NCBI GenBank assembly: GCA_010015745.1
Contig: ML978250.1
Location: 62,001-126,000 of the forward strand
Direction of reading: 5' to 3'
Length of the DNA: 64,000 nucleotides
DNA from: Setomelanomma holmii
Taxonomy: Eukaryota; Ascomycota; Dothideomycetes; Pleosporales; Phaeosphaeriaceae
Below are positions 1 to 10,975 of this stretch, piece by piece. The position numbers were made by a program, and so were the translations under genes. Positions within the stretch are counted from its first letter, which is position 1. Every line of letters begins with the position of its first letter. The notes beneath the pieces were generated by a model. The model saw only the letters and a program-made list of their open reading frames with translations. It made no database searches and was not told the origin of the DNA.

Positions 1-57
1 CGAGACGACTGGACTGGAAACACTCATTGGCTTGCCAATGCCGATATAACACATATC

Positions 58-735
58 ATGCGCAACTTCATATCCAGTGTGGCAGTATCAACAACACCAG
101 AGATCCTAGAGGGCCGCCAAGCCTTCACTATGTACTCGCCAGAAGAGCAGTTGGTCAACGTGGATGGCACCATTAGCCCCTGCGTACATGTCAACGCGGA
201 TCCGTTGAATGATGGCCACAATGGGTATCGCGGTCCAAGGAATGCGCAGATATCCCGAATGATGGAAGAAGGCATTGCGAAAGATAGCTCCAGCATCAAC
301 GCTTGGCATAACACGCATTCAACCCCATGCGCCGCTTACAATCCGGCATGATCAAACGATATCGCGCCGGAGGCTATCAACTCTAATGCCTCCTCTTCCT
401 ATCTTCAGCACAACGATGCGGATGACCTGTATGGATCAGAAGATATTCAGCAGTCAGACATGGAGATGTTGCCGGGCATATCATCGTCGTACATCGTTCC
501 GGCCTTCGATTTTGATGCTCGTAGTCGACGTGGCCAGGTCGGCCATTTCGAGCCATTTTTGGATAGTGAAACCACGCCACTGGCTGCAACAGAAGTTGGC
601 GAAGTGTGAAGGCTTGCAGACACATCTACGTGTCCTTCATACTTCATCGTCCGGCCTGAGTTCGACTTGGCGAAGGTATGTGCGGCCATCGTCGCAACGT
701 CCAGTGCGTCTTATACTAGCCACGATGACATTAAC
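58..735 (+). other. Open frame upstream of the zinc-cluster gene, broken by two TGA codons
   Basis: The same forward frame as the first exon of the zinc-cluster gene runs back from 735 to an ATG at 58 and is cut only by TGA at 349-351 and TGA at 607-609. The segment between 352 and 606 reads as an acidic, Ser-rich stretch of plausible coding composition. A possible intron (gtatgt at 676, gcag at 744, a multiple of three) overlaps the ATG at 736. It may be a lost N-terminal extension, 5' UTR, or chance. I have no homology for this part. Confidence 0.3.
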
Positions 736-2326
736 ATGGCGCAGGCGGATGTCTCGTCATCGCTGATGGCTGGACAGGCGCATGCTCCAGAACTTGCTAC
801 AACTCAGTACATGGACATCTGGCATCCACCTCAAGGAGCTTTCGCAACGAGTCGCAAACGAGCCTTGTCCTACACAAGTCATGTCGATGAGCCTGCAGTG
901 ACCACAGGCGTCCCGCAGGAGATCGCCCGCACTTCCTGCAGCGGCGGTAGTCTCGACCACATCCATTTCTACAAAGATCCTCACTCTGAGCGTGAGTACA
1001 ACAGGACGAGGAAGAAGTCTCGCCAGGTCAAAGAGAAGGCAGACTGGGCATGTTTTGGGTGCTGGGTCAGGAAGGGAAAAGTACATGTCTTCACTACCTG
1101 ACCCAATGATGTCTTGCTGATTAGGTTTAATAGTGTGCACGCTCAGGTGATGGACCCTGCGATAGATGCAAAGAACTTTCGAAGCGAAATGCACATCGCA
1201 CGAAGATTACATGTGATAGGCGCATGGGTTTTCCGGATCTGACCATATTCTACCCACACCTTGGTACTTTTCTCCGTAAAGTTGTGAACTGTCGATCAAT
1301 TCTAACGTTGAAACAAGCATAACGACCACGGTCTCACAACCACGAGCCTCCATTGGATCCGCTATGGACTTGTTAGAGCCCATGCGCGATATTCTAGACA
1401 GCGTCGGACTCTTTCACTGGAGAAGATTCTTCGTTCGACATCTTGCTCCAAATTGGATAATCTTGATAAGTTACGGCGTCAGTCTTAGTCGATATGGAAA
1501 GAACATTATCTCCCTCAAGCCGTCCCTCCAGTCTGACATCCACGTTATTGTGACATATTACCGGAACCTGCTCGGAAAGATGCTCGAAACGTTCAACGAG
1601 ACGAAGTGGTACCAGAACAAATGGAGCGCAGCAGGATGGCTCAATTCTTTGTACGAGTCCGTCTATTCTCTCAAGGGCTGTAACACTGCAGATCAGTCTG
1701 CTGTCGATCAGTGTCTGTCCATGCTCACAAACCGCATCGAGCACATCTACCTCATCTTGTTTCCGACTGATGCCCAGACCAAGAAACGGCGCTGGAATGA
1801 GCTCCAAGCACTTGCCTCAGCTTTGGCCTCGTATACGCAGACTTTTCATCTGATCCCGAAAGCATACCCGGCCGAAGATCGGCTCCTGTATAATGATTGG
1901 CCAAAGCACCCTCCTGTCCAGCCAACGGCATCTTTTTTTCCGCGGCTGAAGAAGTACGTTCCTGCCAGATTTCTAGCTCTTTGCGGATGGAATGCAGACA
2001 CTTTGAGCTGTGGAGAATCGGTCTCGGTATGCATGGATAGCATGGAGAAGATTTTGGAGACACGATTTGCTTCGGATCGCAAAGTCGAATACTTGGTGGA
2101 CTTAGCTCCTTGCGCCCTTTCCTTGATAACACTTCAGGTCTTCGACATCTTAGAGGAGATGAATTGGACTCTGATCCGTCCCTCAATATTGACGGCTGTC
2201 ATCATCGCGTCTTCCATTCACATCATTAGTCACTTTTTGGACTCCGTGGAGGAGAACGGGATACAGCTACCTCCCACCCCTGATGACACAACGAAGCCCT
2301 ACCTATCTGCCACCATGGATCGTTGA
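736..2326 (+). CDS. Zn2Cys6-type (fungal zinc cluster) regulatory protein
   Basis: Predicted exons 736-1080, 1134-1275 and 1347-2326 (488 aa). The first two exons join exactly inside a cysteine cluster: CFGCWVRKGK plus CARSGDGPCDRC, then a sixth Cys 14 residues on in KITCDRRMGF. The first five cysteines have Zn2Cys6 spacing (C-x2-C-x6-C-x7-C-x2-C); the last loop is longer than the usual 6-8. Fungal zinc clusters bind DNA as nuclear regulators. A basic KKSRQVKEKADW stretch precedes the cluster. The third exon (about 325 aa) is helical and Trp/Leu-rich with no domain I recognise. The start at 736 was chosen for its context (aacATGGCG). The frame stays open after the TGA at 2324-2326 for another 36 plausible codons to TAA at 2435, so the C-terminus may be truncated or carried by an unseen splice. 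Function is inferred from the motif only. Confidence 0.6.
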
Positions 2327-2593
2327 TTTCACGTCAGCCGTGATCGCCAAACTTATCAGTCCGATTTCGTGAAGATTTTGAGAGCCGCAGCTCAAGCGGA
2401 GGATCCGGTGGATCCGGGGACTGTACCGTCAAGGTAATGGCCCTGTGATACACATGGGTGCGACGGAAAGGTCACAAAATTAATTCAGTTGACAGATAGA
2501 GGTAAAGTGATTTTACAGATGAACAACAATGAACCGATTCACCGCTTATGTTGCATGTCGTAATGATCATGAGCGATGAGATCAAGCTGCTAT

Positions 2594-3799
2594 CTATCCA
2601 CCTTTTGCTTCCCTCAACCGCTGCTGTACCGCCATCTTCTGCTCCCTCAACTCCTTCAGCCGCCGCACCTCCTCCAATTCCGCATCAATACGCCGCTCTT
2701 CGTCCTTGAGCGCTGCAATATCTTCAGCTGAAAGCTGGCGCTGCATGATACTTCTGTTTGGTGCCAGAGAAGCAGGGTAAAGTTCTTGTATTTCTCCCTG
2801 TTGATGCTGCACTGGAGACGCGTATTGTTGCTGTACGGGAGGCGCGTACTGTTGTTGTATCGGCGGCTGGTAGTCCTGTTGAGGCTGGTAGTCCTGTTGA
2901 GGCTGGTAGCCATATGTAGGACTTGGCACTGAAGCATATGGCAGTTCGTTGGCATCCATTTCTGACCTGGCGGTTGGTGAATGGAGCTCTGCAGTATGTT
3001 GAGTTGAGCCATAAAGCTCCGCGTCAGCTTGATGGGAGCCGTAGAGCTCTTGGTGTTTCTGATAGGGGGTGGAATGCAATACAGCCTTGTCACTTGGTGT
3101 TGGGTGGTACATTGGCACTGCATGTCCGTCTGCCTCCTGAGGAACGTATGGACTGACTGGTATCGTCTCGCTGTGCAACTCTGGCTTCGCTGGTAAGCCA
3201 TGAATCGGCGGCTGCCCGACTTCCTTCTCGTTAGACTCCACACCCGTTGTACCACTTGCCTGCATCTCTGGACTGCTTGATTTTTGGCGGCGTCTGCACA
3301 TAGCCATCCTCCCACTCCCTCTGCCACTCCTCGACACTCGGTTGCGGCACACGATACACTGGTCCCCCAGAATAGGCGAGCCCCATCCACTGTTTGCCTT
3401 CGCGCTGAATTGCCTCATGAAAGTCCTCCTCACGCTTCTGGTGCTCACCTTTGCGTTGTCGAACCGCGCGCTCATGCTGCAACATACGCCGAGCTCTATA
3501 GTAATCGCAGCGAGAACAACGAGCAAGATAAGCGCGTGATAGATGCAAACCCACCACCCGCCCCCTCCCACCGTCGGAAGAGATTTCGTGACATGTGTCA
3601 TGAACGGAGGTGAGGTAACACTGAGATTCGCATCTTTCAAAGTTGGGATTTCGAAAGTGGATGATTGAGTCGTGACTACTCAACAAGATTAGTATATAAT
3701 AATGGACTCGGAAGCGCAGCACTTACCTGGAAGGCGGTCATAAACCATGAGCCTTAGCTCCTTCGGTAGACCAAGGAATCGGAATACTCCAGAAGTCAT
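2594..3799 (-). pseudogene. Chimeric or frameshifted gene: F-box-like N-terminus joined to a membrane/coiled-coil protein tail
   Basis: Exon 1 (3799-3727) starts with ATG and encodes FRFLGLPKELRLMVYDRL, an F-box-like helix matching the start of the F-box-type gene at 14.9 kb. A good intron (gtaagt at 3726, tag at 3676) leads to a segment ending near KSLPT (about 3570). From there the product changes character: a hydrophobic helix (YHALILLVVLAAI), a basic/acidic juxtamembrane helix with VEEWQREWEDGY, a region with repeated ELYGS/ELHS-type boxes, Gln/Pro repeats and a C-terminal coiled coil (EERRIDAELEEVRRLKELRE). This tail resembles the cytoplasmic part of fungal single-pass surface proteins. 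It lies in two frames: one base seems missing near 3510 and one extra in the A5/T5 run at 3281-3285, so the shifts compensate. No ectodomain is visible. It could be a broken fusion, or two genes with assembly errors. Confidence 0.5.
2867..2909 (-). repeat. 18-bp tandem repeat coding Gln/Tyr/Pro-rich units
   Basis: Two full copies of an 18-bp unit (CTGGTAGTCCTGTTGAGG) and a partial third lie head to tail. On the minus strand they encode repeated YQPQQD units in the tail of the chimeric membrane protein, followed by looser PVQQQYA-type repeats down to about 2805. Such units change copy number easily by slippage. Confidence 0.8.
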
Positions 3800-4338
3800 T
3801 GCAAAAGACGTATGTAGCAGAATTATTCGGTCGCGAGAGTACGTTGCTTATATAGAGGACGTGAGTGAAGTGCAGAGGTTAGCTTGAGCGACAGGGAGGG
3901 TAAGAGCGTTTGACTAGCTGCGTCACAAGGTGGGTGCATCGTTCGCACTTTCCTCACCCTGCGAGATGCTCTCACCCGGCTCTTTGTAGATATATCCATT
4001 CGCCTATCTACTCTACTCTCAATGGTAAGATAAGGAGTGATAGTAAAACATGAGCGACCCGTTTCCGCATGTGCTTGCTCATACGCCGCTGGCTGTATAG
4101 ATGCTGACCTGAAACTCCTTCGCTCGATGTGATGCGTCAAATCCAAATGACCTCCCAAAACACCGCATATCACCGAGACGAGCTGCGCGACGCTCTTGAC
4201 ATATACTGGGCGCATTCCTAGGAGATTCGTTTTCCGTGATCCGTTCCCGTCAACGCCTTATAAAGAGCTCGCCTCACTGCTGAAGATACTTCCCAGCTCT
4301 TCTCGTAGCCGTCTATGAGCTTCGCGATCGAAGCCCTC
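3800..4338. other. Intergenic, no gene seen
   Basis: Lies between the start of the F-box-like exon and the 3' end of the transporter. A short minus-strand open frame (3823-4215) has no recognisable composition or motif. Confidence 0.5.
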
Positions 4339-6440
4339 CTAAGACAGTCGCCTCCTGAATGGCTCCTCAACTTCCTCTTCTTTCTCTTCATTGACACGCA
4401 ATGTCAACCATGCGGCTACTAGAGCGCAGATGCCGCCGAAGCGGAGAACCCAGGCTACGCTATCATCTCCTGGTACTCCTCGTGGCTTCTGCAGAAGTTT
4501 GAACATGACTGCGCTTACTAGCGTGGCAATGACTTGTGGCGCTGCAATGGCGACATTGTGAATACCCAAAACAACACCAGCTGAATCAGCTTCACCCGAC
4601 GCTTCGTCTTCTCCAGCTGCGATGAGCTGCGACTCCCTGTCACGTGGGCGGATGATACCCCGACGAATGGCATCACGCTTCGATACCTCCGAAGAAATGA
4701 TGGCGAAGGGTGCCCAATTCGTAATACACCACGGAATGCCGATTGCACCGACGAGTAACGTGGCGCCCAGAGTCGACTTGATGAAAAAGGTAAGGACCAT
4801 CAGAATGGCAAAGGCAATATGCGAGAAGAACCAGGCGCGACGGAGGGTAAGCGACTTAATCTGAAGGACGTCCAGAGATTGAGAGACTCGCTCCATGAAT
4901 GTCCTTGGGTTGCCCTTTGGAGTGTGAGACAAAGCAAAGTAGCCTGAGCCACCCATGGAGTGAGGTGTTGCGGGCGTCATTGGAGTGGCAGGTGTCTGGG
5001 GTCGATCGGGTTCTGGAGCTTGAAAGGTAGGAGGAATAACAAATGGCAGGACAACCGAGGCGCCAAATGTGACGACTGCAAATAGCAGCAATGCCCTTGT
5101 GCCAATTCGTGTAGCATCCTCCCAGATCTCATCGATCCTTTGGTCGGACAAATTCGGGTCCTTCTCAAACTCTGGGTCCACATAAATTTGGCCGACGTAA
5201 GTGGTGATGTAGAAGAGGAACGGGAACCAGCCAATCCAGGCGAGGAATTGTACTTCGCAGACACGCTTGATCTGGGGTGGAAGCTTGTGTACTGAACGGG
5301 CGAGGCCTTTGAAAAACGCGATCACTCCTGCTTCTGTTTCAGCTGGGGCGGGGTCCCACGTCGGATCACGTTCGGCGCAGGTGCTGACGCTGACGCCCAC
5401 CGTGAGGGCCATGATGAATGAAGCGATAGCGCACAACACCTTGAACTGGGTATTGCCAAGCCATGGAAGGTATTCAGGAAGCTTGATGTATCCGGCGAGG
5501 TACCCAGCAATGTTGCCAATGCCTGCAGATCGCATCAACCACGCATTGGCCGATTCTTGTTGATGTGTTGGGGCAACGTCGACAATATAGGCTCGAACAC
5601 CGGCTTGGACTAATCCGGAATTAGCATAGACCTTGGCTGCGAACCAACTTCGTATACTTACTGACGTTGATAGCGAAATCCAGCACGTATACGAGCAATA
5701 CGGCAAAGAGCATAATGCAAGTCTTTACCCCAGCGGAATCTGGATTTCCACCGAAGATGCCCAAGAAGCCACCAACAATCTCCTTGGCCCAGGCAAGCAA
5801 CATGAGAGACACGATGGTCGCTGCAGCCCCGCCAACGATGAATGGCCTCCTTTTTCCCCAGCGCATTCGACAGTTGTCACTCTTGAGACCGACATAGGGC
5901 TGAACGAGGACACCGGAGAGAGGACCAGCAATCCAAACGAGGGCAAGCATCGACTTGCTGAGGCCGAGGGACAATAGGTAGGGCTGTGAGAAGTTAGACT
6001 TCGTCGTGCCTGTATAGTTTATGCTCACTTACCGAGCCATTCGAGGTCTCGACGGACCAGCCTATTTGCAGTCCGAGTCCGCCAAACGTGAGTAAGAACA
6101 AGAACCAGCTGCTCTTGGTCTCCTCAATCTGGTGTTCTCCTAGCCAGTCATCGTCGTCCAGAGGCGACATGGTCTCCTTCAGCAGCGGGTCGATTTCCCG
6201 CGACATCCTGCGCGGCGGCATGAAGGGCGAGTGCTCCGTGACTTCGTCTATAAAGTCGACGTGGGGTCTTCCTTCCGTAGTGGGACGGCCCCCGCCGAGT
6301 GAGTCGCGACCGAACGAGACGAGTTTTGGGCGGGGTCGCGGGCGTTGTGGAGGATTAGTGTCGAGTTTTGGGGGTTCGCGGGGTGAAGCCAGCGGAGAGG
6401 GTGAGGGCGAAGAAGCCCCGTTGGGCCGCGAGGACGACAT
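4339..6440 (-). CDS. SUT/SLC45-type sugar (alpha-glucoside/sucrose) proton symporter
   Basis: Major facilitator of the SLC45/plant SUT type, resembling fission yeast Sut1. Exons 6440-6033, 5983-5662 and 5609-4339 give 666 aa, with introns of 49 and 52 bp. A long charged cytoplasmic N-terminus (about 115 aa, Ser/Pro/Arg-rich) leads into TM1 (FLFLLTFGGLGLQIGWSVET). The family signatures LVWIAGPLSGVLVQPYVG and RWGKRRPFIVGG follow, then QAGVRAYIVD after intron 2. About 12 membrane helices are visible; the central loop (PATPMTPATPHSMGGSG) is typical of the fungal branch. It should move disaccharides or alpha-glucosides into the cell, or out of the vacuole, with protons. The start at 6440 is the nearest ATG before the charged domain; an in-frame ATG at 6551 is also possible. 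The gene ends in a charged tail and TAG. Substrate is inferred from the family. Confidence 0.88.
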
Positions 6441-7312
6441 GGCTGCGGTCGCGGTGCGGATTGTGCTGCGATGGCTGAGGCTCGCGCGACGTGGACTGAC
6501 CCTGGTGGTTTTACTGCTGTCAGGGCCACACAAAAGCTGATTGGCAGGCACGTAGGTCGTTCACTGGTTGAGTAGGGATGTTGGGCGTGGGGGTGATATG
6601 GCGAGAAGTAGTCTATACAAAATGCTAGGTGCTGTTCAAGTAGCGTGCCATGTCTGCACCAGAGTGTGCCACCGAGGAAACCACCGAGTGCTGGCTAGAA
6701 CGCCTGGGGGAGGGTAGTAGGAAGAGGGCAGGAGGAGGGCAGAGCGGACTAATATTGCGGGGTGTGTGTGAGTCTATAAGAGGCGGTGTAGGTCAGGTGG
6801 TCTATTCCAGGCCGTCCGTGGAGGAAGGGAAGGACCTGTTGTGTGATTCCTGGACGATGTCATGCAGCCGCAGCCTTGAGAAACGGCTGGACTGTGCGAT
6901 GACGTTGGTGCATTTGGGCAGTCTAGTGGGGATGCTGGACCCCAGCCGCTCGCCTAGGCCCGAAGCGCGAGCGGCGGCTTGGTGAAACGGGCACCGGGGC
7001 CGACCACCTGCGCGCCGCAGTCGAGCATCGCAGCATCAGGAGCTGCTCTCTGTCGCCTCTGTATAGCTTCAGCCCATTGTTGCCGTCTTGTTATACCCCC
7101 GCATACCTGTCCACGTGCGCGCCTCATCGGAACCCGCGCCCCGACTGCCGCCTACGCTTCGCGCTACGTTGCCTTACGTCCCAGCGAACACGCCCTGGGA
7201 GCCCCGGACTTTGAGCAGCCACCTTGCACCTGCGACCTACGACCTGCCCGCACACATTCGCACACACGCATCGCGACTGCGAAGCTGATGATCTCGCGAC
7301 GGTGAGCACAGC
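6441..7312. promoter_or_regulatory. Divergent promoter region between transporter and Na+/H+ exchanger
   Basis: About 870 bp between the starts of two divergently transcribed genes. Several short overlapping open frames occur on both strands but none looks coding. It is richer in G+C and Pro/Arg/Ala codons than its flanks, as expected of 5' UTR. I could not assign individual factor sites. Confidence 0.4.
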
Positions 7313-9713
7313 ATGGCTTCGACGCTGGGATGGTGGGCTGTTGGCGAGATACTCAGTACGCGCCCCAGCACCTCAACAACATGTTTCACATATTTTGGAT
7401 CAGATGCTGACACGATTTTGCAGAGCGAGATGCTGTTGACGCGGATCCAGACGGTTAGTCCTACACCAGCGACCTCGACCCATCCCGACTCTAATGCGAC
7501 GATACAGAAGAGCCAGAGGCTGGACAGAAGGAGATATTCACATCATGGGCGCTGTCCATCCTGATCGTTCTGCTCATAATAGCGCTCTTCACGAGCTACA
7601 TACTACACACACGGAAAATACAGGCAGTGCACGAGACAGTCTTATCCATCTTTGCTGGTACGTCAAACACAGAAGCCTCGGCACCGTGGAGTCGCATTAG
7701 CTGCAACTTGCATAATGGATGACAGCAGGGCCGTTTTCTGCCATCGAGAACGCGAACCCGATCATCGATCCATAGCGGGGTGCTACGCGCATGCGGCGGC
7801 TGCCACGGCCCTAGCCACTGCTCGTGATCGCACCACGCTATGCCAGCTCGCTAACACCGTTCAGGTATGGTCGTTGGCCTCATCCTACGACTGACAGCAG
7901 TATCCTCGGTGCGAGATGTCGTTAGCTTCGACTATCAGATGTTCTTCAACCTCCTACTACCTCCAATCATTCTTTCCGCGGGCTACGAGTTACATCAAGT
8001 GGGTACTCCGAGGTCAACGTTCACGTACAGTTGCTAACCAATGACAGGGGAATTTCTTCAGACACATTGGCGCTATTCTTACCTTTGCCTTCGCAGGCAC
8101 GTTCATATCAGCACTCGTCCTCGGTCTCATCCTCTTTCTATGGACCAGGATACCACTCGATGGCTTCCAGATCAACTTCGTGGAAGCCATGTCAATTGGC
8201 GCCACGCTCTCCGCTACTGACCCAGTTACTATCCTCGCCATCTTCGATACATACAAGGTGGAGCCGAAGCTGTACACACTCATCTTTGGCGAGTCCATTC
8301 TGAATGACGCTGTTGCTATTGTCCTGTTCGAAACCGCGCAGAAGTACAAAGATGGTGCAGAGTCTCTGGGCATAGTCAGCCTGTTCGAGGCCTTTGGCAT
8401 CTTCTTTGGCGTCTTCTTTGGAAGTCTGTTCATTGGTGTCATGGTAGGCATCGGTGCATCGCTAATGCTGAAGTTCACATATGTCAGGCGATTCCCCAAG
8501 ACGGAGAGCTGCCTCATCATCCTCATTGCATATCTGACGTACTTCCTCTCAAATGCTATTCACATGTCTGGCAAGTTGGTACCTTCTTATGGGAGGAACA
8601 CCTGACTAACATGATAAAGGCATTGTGTCGCTGCTCTTCTGTGGTATCTGCCTGAAGCACTATGCTTACCACAACATGTCTCGTCGAACCCAACTCTCGA
8701 CCAAGTTCTTCTTCCAGATCACGGCGCAGTTGTCAGAGAACTTCATTTTCATCTACCTGGGTCTATCACTCTTCACCGACGACAAGTTAGAGTACAAGCC
8801 TCTGTTTATCCTCATCACAGTGGCTGGAATATGTGCAGCTCGATGGTGTGCAGTCTTCCCCCTGTCAAAGCTCATCAACGCCATATCTCGATACCGTCAA
8901 CGCCGACGCGGAGAGGAGATCGTGGAAGAGATTCCGTACCCGCATCAAGCGATGATCTACTGGGCTGGACTTCGCGGTGCAGTAGGTGTCGCGCTCGCAG
9001 CTGGACTGACTGGCAACAATGGCGCCACGCTACGAGCCACTGTGCTAGTCGTAGTCGTTTTGACAGTCATCATATTCGGTGGCACCACGGCACGTATGTT
9101 GGAGATCCTGGGTATTCGGACAGGTGTCGTGGAGGAGATAGACTCAGATGATGAGTTCGACATCGAAGTGGTCAGTGGTGGGACATACGCACGCAATAAG
9201 GGTCAAGGAATTGGTCACATTCCGAGGCCGAGCCAGAATGGCTTCACACTGAACAACGTGAACGGCCAGGAAGGAACCTACTCAAGTGGTTCCTTTGCAC
9301 GAAGCCCGCCGGCGCGGCCAAATGGTTTCCCTACTCGTCGAAACTCGAGCCGACCACGTCGCGAGGATGGTGCTGATCAGGGACTTCTGAGTCCAGGCGA
9401 CAGCGGTTCTGCCGATGAGGACGACAACGATCTCGACCTCCCACCCAACGCGCGCCGCTCACCAAACCGAAAACCATCACCTCTGGGCTTCGCTACTGAG
9501 CCATCGCCATATCCGACATCGGGCAACCGAGCAGAAGAATCGAGCGCGGCTGAAGGATCGAGTCGGGTGGCGACAGCTACGGGTGCCGTAAAGCAGTTGT
9601 TCAACGAGTTGAGCCACGACCCAGCGAATGCCTTCAAGCAGATAGACGATGGCTTCTTGAAGCCACATCTCTTGCTGGACCCAGGCAAAGGTCCTGGGCC
9701 GAACAACGTTTGA
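7313..9713 (+). CDS. NHX1: Endosomal/vacuolar Na+(K+)/H+ exchanger (NHE/CPA1 family)
   Basis: Exons 7313-7355, 7424-7453, 7508-7657, 7865-7998, 8048-8570 and 8620-9713 give 657 aa. It exchanges Na+ or K+ for H+ across late endosome, vacuole or Golgi membranes and sets luminal pH. Visible family marks: TM with SWALSILIVLLIIALFTSY, AVHETVLSIFAGMVVGLIL, the FFNLLLPPIILSAGYELH segment corresponding to the amiloride region, the ion-binding FGESILNDAVAIVL (Asn-Asp pair), and GLRGAVGVALAAG. The cytoplasmic tail (about 200 aa) is hydrophilic, with EEIDSDDEFDIEVV and Ser/Pro/Arg-rich sequence. The second exon is a 30-bp micro-exon. The intron at 8571-8619 is GC-AG (gcaagt donor); only this junction restores the conserved HMSG/IVSLLFCG frame. 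The 207-bp intron 7658-7864 is long for this window. Confidence 0.93.
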
Positions 9714-10372
9714 TTGTAGGATTATGTAAAGGGAGCATTTTCGGCGTTAAGAAACAAGGTCATCGCAATACCGCTTTTCATGTTGCAAGAGCAATTTCCT
9801 GGCTCAAGTCGAGCCACTGCCAATGGCGTTTGTGGTCTATATGAAATCAGGCATCGCACTTCTCCGTCGTACAGCATCCGGCAATAGGTGGACCAGTCGC
9901 CGTTAAGGGGTGTGGGAAGAATACCTTGCTCCCCTACATCACCCATGCAACGTCAATTTGCGCGCATGGCGGCGTTCGCGGTCATTCTACGGTTGATCTG
10001 CGCGCGATGTGACACAGAAATCTACATAGCCAGAGTGTTATAGATTGTAATGGATTTGGTAGCGAAGACGATTCATGTACGCATTTTGACGCACTCATTA
10101 CAATTATCCCGAAACCATCAAGAGTTACTATTCCAAGGGCAAGCCGACCTCAGCACGCCGATCACGACCCACATGTCGTCCTTTCAAGCTTAAAAAGTCT
10201 CCTCAGACGCGAGGCTTGCGGGACATTCTTTGAGGCTTAGGTACATTAAGCAGGTCGCGAAGCTTGGCGCTAGGAAGAATGTGGTACAGCCAAGACGCTA
10301 TGACCCCACTTTAATCTAGGGTGCTTTCTAACATCAAACATCGATTTTCATCCAACCACTGACACACCATCA
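9714..10372. other. Intergenic, no gene seen
   Basis: 3' flank of the exchanger. Only short open frames without recognisable sequence. Confidence 0.5.
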
Positions 10373-10975
10373 TCACAGCGATCTCACTTCTTGGCCGAAT
10401 GCATTTATCCACCCACTGACACGCGCCATTCCAATTGACGCCGACTCATCACGGTATTTGGGCCTCACAAGAGAATGATTAGTGCTAGGGTACCACGCGT
10501 TGTTGGAGCGCCTCAACATGATGGCTGGAGGATCAATACCAGACGCATTGCCATACAAAACATGCCTTTGAGCAGCCGTCTCTTGTATCGCTCATGTCTA
10601 GACACTAATCGTGGGTCGACGATGGAAGCCTCCCTAGATGGATGCTCATCGGCAGCTTTCACAATAAAGTCTATCACATCTGGGACGATCAAATCGGAGC
10701 ATGCCCGGGTACACAAAATGAAAGTTTAACACAATCAACGAGCAAGTTAGTGGAGTCACAAGCATCGTAAATGAGAGCTCACCTACCTGCGCATCAACGT
10801 GCGGAAGATTGTTGCCTTTGAGGCGACACTTTCGTATCCTGTTATCCAGAACTTGAACATGCGCACCGCTTTGGCACCATTTTGCATCCCTCTTCGAGAA
10901 GCCTGCCAATTCCGCTCATCTCCATCTCATAAGCCTATCACGCAATCTGTCACATCGGAATCGAGGCTTGGTATT
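10373..10975 (-). pseudogene. Degraded coding remnant, family not recognised
   Basis: On the minus strand a coding-like frame reads RLMRWR, TGA (10918-10916), then AELAGFSKRDAKWCQS, HVQVLDNRIRKCRLKGNN, and across a plausible intron (gtgagc after HVDAQV, cag before DVIDFIVKAADEHP) to RHERYKRRLLKG. After a one-base frame change it continues as GNASGIDPPAIMLRRSNN and ends at RVSGWINAFGQEVRSL. Charged helical composition and consistent strand suggest a decayed gene, not chance. No domain was recognised and the 5' end is undefined. Confidence 0.3.
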
